Shown here: positions 58,436-64,000 of the stretch, in pieces
How the letters are laid out: each line of letters starts with the position of its first letter
Numbering within the stretch: position 1 is the stretch's first letter
Source: Pseudoxanthomonas sp. CF385
Lineage (GTDB): Bacteria > Pseudomonadota > Gammaproteobacteria > Xanthomonadales > Xanthomonadaceae
Length of the DNA: 64,000 nt
Direction: 5' to 3'
Assembly: GCF_900104255.1 (NCBI RefSeq)
Contig: NZ_FNKZ01000004.1
Span: forward strand, 62,001 to 126,000
The notes under the pieces: generated by a model
What the model saw: only the letters and a program-made list of their open reading frames with translations
What the model was told of the DNA's origin: nothing
Databases searched by the model: none
Position numbers and translations under genes: made by a program

Positions 58436-59320
58436 TCAGGGATGCTCGGCTTCCACGTGGACCTTCTCGCGGCGCAGCAGGTACAGCCCGCTGGCGACGA
58501 TGATGCCGGCGCCGATCCAGGTGACGCCGTCCGGCAGCACCGACCACAGGGCGACATCGAGGATCACGCCCCACACCAGCGCCGTGTATTCGAGCGGTGC
58601 GATCAGCGAGGCCTCGCCGCGACGGAAGGCCTCGGTCAGCGCCACCTGCGCCAGCGAGCCCGACACGCCTACGCCGGCGATGATCCACCCGTGCGCGGCC
58701 TGCAGCGGCACCCAGGCGGGCAGCGCGAGCAGCCACGCGCCGAGCGAGAGCAGGACGACGAACCAGAACACCAGCGCCTGCGTGCTGTCGCGCTGCGCCA
58801 GCATGCGCACGGTGACCGCGCCCAGCGCGTAGCAGATCGCCGCGATGAGGATGGCCAGGCCACCCCCGGTCAGCATGCCCTCGCCGGTCGGCCGCAGGAT
58901 CACCAGCACGCCGACCAGGCCGATGCCGATCGCGGCCCAGCGGCCGGCGCCGACCTTCTCCTTCAACAGCGGCCCGGCCATCGCGGTCACCAGCAGCGGT
59001 GCGACGAAGGTGATGGCGTACGCCGTCGACAACGGCATCGTGCGCAGGCCGTAGACGAACCCGGCCATCATCGCGATGCCCAGCACGCCGCGCAGCAGGT
59101 GCAGCGGCCAGTGCACGCGCAACAGCGAACGTGCCGGCACCGTCGCCAGCACCCAGATCGCGACCAGCGGCAGCGAGGACAGTCCGCGCAGGGCCGCGAC
59201 CTGCAGTGGCGGGTACTGCGACGAAAGCAGCTTCAGTCCCGCGTCCATCAATGCGAACAACAGCACCGCGGCCAGCATCAGCAGGACGGCGGAGGTGAGC
59301 GAGGGGCGGGGCGCGGCCAT
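58436..59320 (-). CDS. EamA/DMT-superfamily transporter
   Basis: A 294-residue protein with ten predicted helices in two EamA repeats. The second repeat has SLAQVALTEAFRRGEASLIAPLEYTALVWG, typical of RhaT/RarD-like metabolite exporters. Substrate not predictable. Confidence 0.85.
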   Translation of the reverse strand: MAAPRPSLTSAVLLMLAAVLLFALMDAGLKLLSSQYPPLQVAALRGLSSLPLVAIWVLATVPARSLLRVHWPLHLLRGVLGIAMMAGFVYGLRTMPLSTAYAITFVAPLLVTAMAGPLLKEKVGAGRWAAIGIGLVGVLVILRPTGEGMLTGGGLAILIAAICYALGAVTVRMLAQRDSTQALVFWFVVLLSLGAWLLALPAWVPLQAAHGWIIAGVGVSGSLAQVALTEAFRRGEASLIAPLEYTALVWGVILDVALWSVLPDGVTWIGAGIIVASGLYLLRREKVHVEAEHP

Positions 59321-59399
59321 GCGCCATTATCCCCGCCCGGCACGCAGCCGCGAAGGGCGGCAAGGTAGAATTGGCGCCGTACCGCCAGGAAGAACCCCC

Positions 59400-59882
59400 A
59401 TGCCCTCCTTCGACGTCGTTTCCGAAGTCAACGTCCACGAGCTCACCAACGCCGTGGATCAGGCCAACCGCGAACTCTCCACCCGCTTCGACTTCAAGGG
59501 CGTGGACGCAAAATTCGTGTTGGAAGAGAAGCTGATCACCCAGTCCGCGCCCAGCGATTTCCAGCTCAAGCAGATGACCGACATCCTGCGCTCGCGCCTG
59601 ATCGCCCGCCAGATCGATGCCCGCTGCCTGGACTTCGGCGACGTGGAGACCAACCTCGCCGGCGCGCGCCAGAAGATCACCGTCCAGCAGGGCATCGAAC
59701 AGAAGCTGGCGAAGAAGATCGTTTCGACCATCAAGGACGCCAAGCTGAAGGTGGAAGCGCAGATCAACGGCGACAAGCTGCGCGTCACCGGCAAGAAGCG
59801 CGACGACCTGCAGGACGTCATCGCCCTGCTGAAGAAGACGGAGTTCGAGCTGCCGCTGCAGTTCGACAACTTCCGTGACTGA
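59400..59882 (+). CDS. yajQ: YajQ-family nucleotide-binding protein
   Basis: A 160-residue protein beginning MPSFDVVSEVNVHELTNAVD and ending LPLQFDNFRD, a full-length YajQ. In Xanthomonas campestris a YajQ protein binds cyclic di-GMP and acts with a transcription factor in virulence control; in E. coli it binds tRNA/GTP. AGGAAG lies upstream of the ATG. Confidence 0.95.
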   Translation: MPSFDVVSEVNVHELTNAVDQANRELSTRFDFKGVDAKFVLEEKLITQSAPSDFQLKQMTDILRSRLIARQIDARCLDFGDVETNLAGARQKITVQQGIEQKLAKKIVSTIKDAKLKVEAQINGDKLRVTGKKRDDLQDVIALLKKTEFELPLQFDNFRD

Positions 59883-60438
59883 TACGCCTGACGTTCCGGG
59901 CGACGCAAGCGACCCCATCGACGCCACGCGTCGCTGGGTGGAACGCGCGGTGATCGGCCTGAACCTGTGCCCGTTCGCCAAGGCGGTGTACGTCAAGCAG
60001 CAGGTGCGCCTCGTGCTGAGCGACGCCAGCACCCCGGAGGCCCTGCTCGAGGAACTGGCCGAGGAACTGGTGTTGCTGCGCGACACCAATCCCGAGCAGG
60101 TCGACACCACGCTGATCGTGCACCCGGACGTGCTGACGGACTTCCTCGACTACAACGACTTTCTCGACAACGCCGACGCCGCGGTCGAGGCGCTGGACCT
60201 GCAGGGCGTCATCCAGGTGGCCAGCTTCCACCCCGACTACCAGTTCGCCGGCACCATGCCCGACGACATCAGCAACTACACCAACCGTTCGCCCTACCCC
60301 ACCCTGCACCTGCTGCGCGAAGCGAGCATCGACCGCGCGGTGGAGGCCTTCCCGGATCCGGACATCATCGTCGAGCGCAACGTGAAGACGCTGGATGCGC
60401 TGGGGCATGCGGGGTGGACGAAGCTGTTCGCGGACTGA
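59875..60438 (+). CDS. DUF1415 protein
   Basis: A 187-residue protein. VIGLNLCPFAKAVYVKQQVRLVLS near the N-terminus and FHPDYQFAGTMPDDISNYTNRSPYP are DUF1415 hallmarks. It starts with GTG inside the last codons of yajQ (8-bp overlap), so it is translationally coupled to it. Function unknown. Confidence 0.88.
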   Translation: MTDTPDVPGDASDPIDATRRWVERAVIGLNLCPFAKAVYVKQQVRLVLSDASTPEALLEELAEELVLLRDTNPEQVDTTLIVHPDVLTDFLDYNDFLDNADAAVEALDLQGVIQVASFHPDYQFAGTMPDDISNYTNRSPYPTLHLLREASIDRAVEAFPDPDIIVERNVKTLDALGHAGWTKLFAD

Positions 60439-60461
60439 CAGAGCCAACCCGCGCAGCCCGG

Positions 60462-60484
60462 TGTGGGAGCGACGTGAGTCGCGA
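60462..60484 (+). repeat. REP element, left flank of the RAYT gene
   Basis: TGTGGGAGCGACGTGAGTCG begins the copy, with hairpin arms GCGAC/GTCGC around GTGA. An inverted copy with one mismatch lies at 61068-61090 on the other side of the transposase gene. Confidence 0.8.
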
Positions 60485-60517
60485 TGCTTTTCCTTCCACG
60501 GCCTCGCACAACGGCGA

Positions 60518-60970
60518 TCAGAGCCAGACCGCGTCCCACCATGCATAGTCGGCGACGCTTCGCGCCAGTCCGGCGCGCAAGGGATTGGCCACGATGTAGC
60601 GTCCTGCCGCGAGGATCGATGGTCCACTGCGCAATGCGTGATCGTGGAATCCCTTGTCCCACACGGGGCCGGACTCGGGGTGATGCAAGCGAATGCTACG
60701 GCCACTATTGGATTTCAATCGCTGCACTGTCGTCGACAGGCTATCCAGCGCACCCAGCTCGATCACGCCGTGCCAATGGTCCGGCATCAGTACCCAGCAC
60801 AACAGCCTTGAGCGATACCACAGGCGCGAGGAGGTCATCGCCCGGCACGCATCCATGGCACGTTCCGGATCAAGGAAGAGCGGTCGGCGATCCACCGTCG
60901 TGAAGGTCACCATGTAGGCCTGACCCGCCTCGGAAGAGCGGCCTTTCCTCAGTTCCGAATAGCCCGACAT
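60518..60970 (-). CDS. REP-associated tyrosine transposase (RAYT)
   Basis: A 150-residue Y1/HUH-family protein. It has the histidine pair as His65-Trp-His67 in MPDHWHGVIEL and the candidate catalytic Tyr125 in AAGRYIVANPLRAGL, followed by the WWDAVWL tail. RAYTs are single-copy, domesticated relatives of IS200/IS605 transposases that cleave and join REP sequences. It is flanked by inverted REPs, the standard layout. Full length, no frameshift. Confidence 0.92.
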   Translation of the reverse strand: MSGYSELRKGRSSEAGQAYMVTFTTVDRRPLFLDPERAMDACRAMTSSRLWYRSRLLCWVLMPDHWHGVIELGALDSLSTTVQRLKSNSGRSIRLHHPESGPVWDKGFHDHALRSGPSILAAGRYIVANPLRAGLARSVADYAWWDAVWL

Positions 60971-61067
60971 CGCTCACCTCCCGTGGAAGAAGGTGAGCAT
61001 GGCAAGCACAACGTAAAGCGCCATCGGAGAACCGCTCGCCGGGGTATCGGCGTTTCACGGGACAGCC

Positions 61068-61090
61068 TCGCGACTTACGTCGCTCCCACA
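61068..61090 (-). repeat. REP element, right flank of the RAYT gene
   Basis: An inverted copy of the left REP with one base change in the loop (GTAA for GTGA). It directly abuts the stop codon of the HAD gene at 61091. Confidence 0.8.
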
Positions 61091-61780
61091 TCAGGCATTC
61101 GGGTACGCAGCCAGCCGTCGCTCCAGCAACGCGCGCGCATCGTGCAGCGACGGCAGGATGGTGTGGCCCAAGGCGCGGACCGCGTCGTCGGGCTCCAGCA
61201 GGTCGGGGATCTGGATCGGATACATGCCGGCCGCCAGCGCGGCGCGCACGCCGGTCGGCGAATCCTCCAGTACCAGGCAACGCGCCGGAGCGACGCCGAG
61301 CGAGCGCGCCGCCAACAGATAGACGTCCGGCGCGGGCTTCGGGTGCGCCACGTCGCTGCTGGTGCAGATGGCATCGAAGCGCGGCAGCAGGCCCGCGGCC
61401 TCCAGCTTCTTCAGCGCCAGCGGACGGCGCGTCGAGGTAGCCACCGCCCGCGGAATGCCGCGCGCCTGCAGGAGATCCAGCATCTCGATGATGCCCGGCC
61501 GGTGCGGCACGCCGGCCGCGACGACCGCGTCGTAAAGCGCGTGCGAGCGTCGCAGGATATGTTCACGCTCCGCTTCACCGACTGCCTCGTCCAGCAGGTG
61601 GCGGCACACGGCTTCGCTGTGACCGACCATCGACAGCCAGAGCAGCTCGGGCAGATCGTGCCCGCGCTCGCGTGCAGCCTCGGCCAGGCAGCCGATGATC
61701 GCGCGCTCGCTGTCGAGCATCAGGCCGTCCATGTCGAAGATCACCGCGACCGGCGTAAACGGCAGGCCCACGTGACTCAC
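61091..61780 (-). CDS. HAD-superfamily sugar-phosphate phosphatase (YniC/Gph-like)
   Basis: A 229-residue HAD hydrolase: nucleophile in VIFDMDGLMLDSE, ATSTRRP, KPAPDVYLLAARSLGV and VLEDSPTGVRAA. The cap type and DxDGLxxDSE favour small sugar phosphates (2-deoxyglucose-6-phosphatase-like). Start GTG 61778-61780 overlaps the rsuA stop as GTGA, showing coupling; an alternative GTG lies three codons on. Confidence 0.87.
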   Translation of the reverse strand: MSHVGLPFTPVAVIFDMDGLMLDSERAIIGCLAEAARERGHDLPELLWLSMVGHSEAVCRHLLDEAVGEAEREHILRRSHALYDAVVAAGVPHRPGIIEMLDLLQARGIPRAVATSTRRPLALKKLEAAGLLPRFDAICTSSDVAHPKPAPDVYLLAARSLGVAPARCLVLEDSPTGVRAALAAGMYPIQIPDLLEPDDAVRALGHTILPSLHDARALLERRLAAYPNA

Positions 61781-62484
61781 GCGGCCGTCTCGAACAGCTG
61801 GCGAAGATCGTCCTCGCCGAGCACGCGCCACTGCCCGGGCGCCAGGTCGTCCAGCGTCAGTCCGCCGATGCGACTGCGATGCAGCGCTTCGACGTGGTTG
61901 CCGACCGCGGCGAACATGCGCCGCACCTGGTGGTAGCGGCCCTCGGTGAGCGTGAGTTGCGCATGGCGCGGATCGATGACCTGCAATCCCGCGGGTGCCA
62001 ACGGCGTCTGCTCCGACTCCAGCATCAGCGTGCCGCTGGCGAACACCGCGCCTTCGTCGCCGCGCAGGTCCTGGGCCAGGGTGGCGTCGTAGACCTTGGG
62101 CAGGTTCGCCTTCGGCGAGATGATCCGATGCAGCAGCCCGCCATCGTCGGTGAGCAGCAGCAGGCCGCTGGTTTCGCGATCCAGCCGGCCCACCGTGGAC
62201 AGCACCGGCGAACGCTCGCGGAAACGCGAAGGAAACAGGTCGTAGACGATGCGGCCGGTGTCCTTGGTCGAACAGGTGTAGCCGACCGGCTTGTGCAGCA
62301 GGATCGCGAGGCCGGGCGCGGGATCGAGCGGTTCGCCATCCACGCGGATGTTGTCATGGTCGACCGGGTCGTCGGCGTACAGCACCTCGCCGTCGGCGTC
62401 GGTGATGCGGCCTTCGCGGAACATCCACTGCACGTCCTTGCGGCTGCCGTAGCCGAGGTTGGCGATGTGCTTGACGATCTTCAT
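61777..62484 (-). CDS. rsuA: 16S rRNA pseudouridine synthase RsuA
   Basis: A 235-residue protein: N-terminal S4-like RNA-binding region, then the catalytic Asp in STVGRLDRETSGLLLLTDDG and the C-terminal LTEGRYHQVRRMFAAVGNHVEAL. Expected to make pseudouridine 516 in 16S rRNA. It lies four bases after rsmC and overlaps the HAD gene. Confidence 0.9.
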   Translation of the reverse strand: MKIVKHIANLGYGSRKDVQWMFREGRITDADGEVLYADDPVDHDNIRVDGEPLDPAPGLAILLHKPVGYTCSTKDTGRIVYDLFPSRFRERSPVLSTVGRLDRETSGLLLLTDDGGLLHRIISPKANLPKVYDATLAQDLRGDEGAVFASGTLMLESEQTPLAPAGLQVIDPRHAQLTLTEGRYHQVRRMFAAVGNHVEALHRSRIGGLTLDDLAPGQWRVLGEDDLRQLFETAA

Positions 62485-62488
62485 GCGC

Positions 62489-63541
62489 TCACCGCCGTGC
62501 CTTGGTCGCCGCGATGACCTTGAAGCCATCGCGCTCGCCCGCCACGCGCACCTCGCCGAAGCGCTCGTTGAAGGTCTGCTCGTAGGGCAGGTGGCGATTG
62601 GCGACCAGCCACAGGCGGCCGCCCGGCTTCAGCGCTTCCGCGGCCGCGGCGATGAAACGCTGGCCGATGTCGGGACGGTCCGCGCGGCTCTGCGTGTGGA
62701 AGGGCGGGTTGCTGACGATGAAATCGTAGCGTTTCGGCAACCCGGCGGTCACGTCGTGCCACTGGTAATCGAGCGCGACAGGCGATGCGACGTCGGCAAG
62801 ATTCTGCTTCGCCAGCGCCAGCGCGCGCGCCTCGGCTTCGTACAGGTCGAGCGCGGCGATGCCGGGATTGCGCGCCAGCAGCGACAGCGACAGGAAGCCC
62901 CATCCCGCGCCCAGGTCGGCGCCGTGCCCGGCGATGTCGGTCGGCAGGCTCTCGACCAGCAGGGCCGAAGCGGGATCGACGCGATTCCAGGCGAAGACGC
63001 CGGGACGGCTGAGGTAGCGTCCGCCTTCGATGCGGCGCGGCGCATCCAGCGATGCCCACTGCGTGAGCAGGGCGCCGTCGCCGTTGCCCTCGAGCGGGCG
63101 CGTCCAGAACGTGCGGCAATGGAACTTGGTCAGCGTGCCGGCCAGGCCGGTGAGCTGCTTGAGGTCGGCTTCACCCGACTTTGCGCCTTCGTTGTTCGTC
63201 ATCGCGGCGACGACGATGCCGCCGGGCGCCGCGAGCTGCACCGCGCGAGCCAGCAATGCGCGTGCTTCCTCGCGCTGGCGGGGCGGCAACACCAGCACCA
63301 GCGGATAGCGCATGCCCTCGACCGCGGCATCGGCCACGACGCGCAGGCCGGCGCGCTCCAGCAGGTCGGCATCGGGCCGGAAACTCTGCTCGCACACCAG
63401 CTGCGACAGCGGGAACTGGCGCAGTGCCGCGCCATCGCGCGCGCGCAGGAACAACACCGGCCCCTGCGGCCAGGCGAGCAGCCCCTGCGCGAAGGGCAGC
63501 ATCAACGCATCGAGTGCGGGATCGGAAAACTTGGAAGCCAC
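62489..63541 (-). CDS. rsmC: 16S rRNA (guanine-N2) methyltransferase RsmC
   Basis: A 350-residue two-domain enzyme: an N-terminal degenerate methyltransferase fold, then the catalytic domain with PGVFAWNRVDPASALLVESL, SAM site GADLGAGWGFLSLSLL and active-site FIVSNPPFH. The layout matches E. coli RsmC (m2G1207 of 16S rRNA); RlmG is the closest alternative. It forms a probable operon with rsuA and the HAD gene. Confidence 0.9.
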   Translation of the reverse strand: MASKFSDPALDALMLPFAQGLLAWPQGPVLFLRARDGAALRQFPLSQLVCEQSFRPDADLLERAGLRVVADAAVEGMRYPLVLVLPPRQREEARALLARAVQLAAPGGIVVAAMTNNEGAKSGEADLKQLTGLAGTLTKFHCRTFWTRPLEGNGDGALLTQWASLDAPRRIEGGRYLSRPGVFAWNRVDPASALLVESLPTDIAGHGADLGAGWGFLSLSLLARNPGIAALDLYEAEARALALAKQNLADVASPVALDYQWHDVTAGLPKRYDFIVSNPPFHTQSRADRPDIGQRFIAAAAEALKPGGRLWLVANRHLPYEQTFNERFGEVRVAGERDGFKVIAATKARR

Positions 63542-63643
63542 GGCGCGAAGTACGAAGGGAGGATGCGCATCATTCTAGCGGCAGCCACTGACGGTCACTT
63601 CCACTGCCGTCGGTCGGGCATCGAAAATAAAATGAAAAAAGTG

Positions 63644-63672
63644 TTGCGCTTCGCAATCAAGCGGCGTATTGT
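63644..63672 (+). promoter_or_regulatory. Sigma-70-type promoter of the leader-peptide transcript
   Basis: TTGCGC (63644-63649) and TATTGT (63667-63672) separated by 17 bases, preceded by an A-rich stretch (63624-63640). Initiation near 63679, about 43 bases before the 40-codon frame. Confidence 0.5.
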
Positions 63673-63721
63673 GCGCGCCCGTCGGCCCAGTGGCCGTTTT
63701 TTCATCAATCGAATTCTTCCC

Positions 63722-63844
63722 ATGAAGCCCGCCTATTCCTTCGACAGCAAGCCCGCCCTGCAGCTCTCGCGCTGCGGCCTGGTGCTGCGTGCGAACGGCG
63801 GCGACCTGCGCGATATCGAACGCGCACGGCACCTGGACTTCTGA
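63722..63844 (+). CDS. Putative 40-residue leader peptide
   Basis: A short frame starting MKPAYSFDSKPALQLSRCG and ending RHLDF. It sits between a promoter and a three-hairpin attenuator, the place of a leader peptide in amino-acid biosynthetic operons. Leu (6) and Arg (5) are common but there is no obvious run of one control codon. No strong ribosome site precedes the ATG. It could instead be a small protein of unknown function. Confidence 0.45.
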   Translation: MKPAYSFDSKPALQLSRCGLVLRANGGDLRDIERARHLDF

Positions 63845-63861
63845 CATCCGGCTGACTCCCT

Positions 63862-63935
63862 GGGAGATCGGCCACCCCGATCTCCCGAGGAACGCGAACG
63901 CCCTCGGGTCGCAACACCCGGGGGCGTTTTGTTTT
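63862..63935 (+). terminator. Attenuator-like terminator with competing antiterminator
   Basis: Hairpin 1:2 is GGGAGATCGG/CCGATCTCCC (63862-63886). Segment CCCGAGG (63884-63890) can instead pair with CCTCGGG (63902-63908). The latter is also the left arm of a 13-bp terminator stem (63897-63909 with 63916-63928), followed by TTGTTTT. The three pairings are mutually exclusive, the classical attenuation layout. Confidence 0.6.
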
Positions 63936-63956
63936 CGGCGTTCGCGGAGGATGCGC

Positions 63957-64000
63957 ATGCATCAAACAGGTTCGTTTCTTTCCACCACGGAAATTCTTTT
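63957..64000 (+). CDS. Gene truncated by the window end, downstream of the attenuator
   Basis: After a strong GGAGG (63946-63950), ATG 63957 opens a frame reading MHQTGSFLSTTEIL before the window ends; ATG 63951 is in the same frame but too close to GGAGG. Too short to identify. If the upstream element is a true attenuator this should be an amino-acid biosynthesis gene. Confidence 0.4.
   Translation, partial: MHQTGSFLSTTEIL

Overview
The window is high-GC, gene-dense chromosomal DNA of a gammaproteobacterium in the Xanthomonadaceae (Pseudoxanthomonas, Stenotrophomonas or Xanthomonas; the genus cannot be fixed by reading alone). The clues are large TonB-dependent receptors paired with LacI regulators and glycosidases, a DUF2061 protein, an E3 subunit (LpdA) carrying its own lipoyl domains, GTAG-type REP repeats, and a standard proteobacterial atpIBEFHAGDC operon. 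I saw no tRNA, rRNA, prophage or CRISPR array.

Bases 1-20350 hold an island for breaking down protein N-glycans. It contains a PfkB sugar kinase (cut by the window start), a LacI regulator, a TonB-dependent receptor, three different GH92 alpha-mannosidases, a GH2 beta-mannosidase, a mannose isomerase/epimerase-family enzyme, CutC, a glycosylasparaginase and a glucokinase-family kinase. Six copies of a 14-bp palindrome close to TTGGATCGATCCAA sit in front of its transcription units, which argues for one LacI regulon. The likely flow is receptor uptake, periplasmic trimming of mannose, cleavage of the core Man-beta-GlcNAc bond, cleavage of GlcNAc-Asn, then mannose to fructose to fructose-6-phosphate in the cytoplasm.

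Bases 20351-32500 contain glmS, a MacAB-like ABC export operon with three permease-type subunits, its own sigma-54 response regulator and NtrY-like kinase, and glmU. A sigma-54 promoter with a dense array of TGTCC/GGACA half-sites lies upstream of the export operon.

Bases 32500-43430 contain a small cell-envelope glycosyl-transfer group (GT-C-like protein, GT2 transferase, GtrA-like protein), the complete ATP synthase operon on the minus strand with REP pairs in two of its gaps, a candidate small RNA, and a DUF2061 protein.

Bases 43430-57850 contain lpdA with two tandem lipoyl domains, aceF, a hypoxanthine-DNA-glycosylase-like gene, two transporters, and a second sugar locus: MFS transporter, TonB receptor, a GH65 phosphorylase fused to beta-phosphoglucomutase, and a LacI regulator with a tandem 14-bp operator/promoter repeat. 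OmpW follows.

Bases 57850-64000 contain membrane proteins, YajQ, DUF1415, a RAYT transposase flanked by inverted REPs, a HAD phosphatase, rsuA and rsmC. At the right edge is what looks like a leader-peptide attenuator in front of a gene that runs out of the window.
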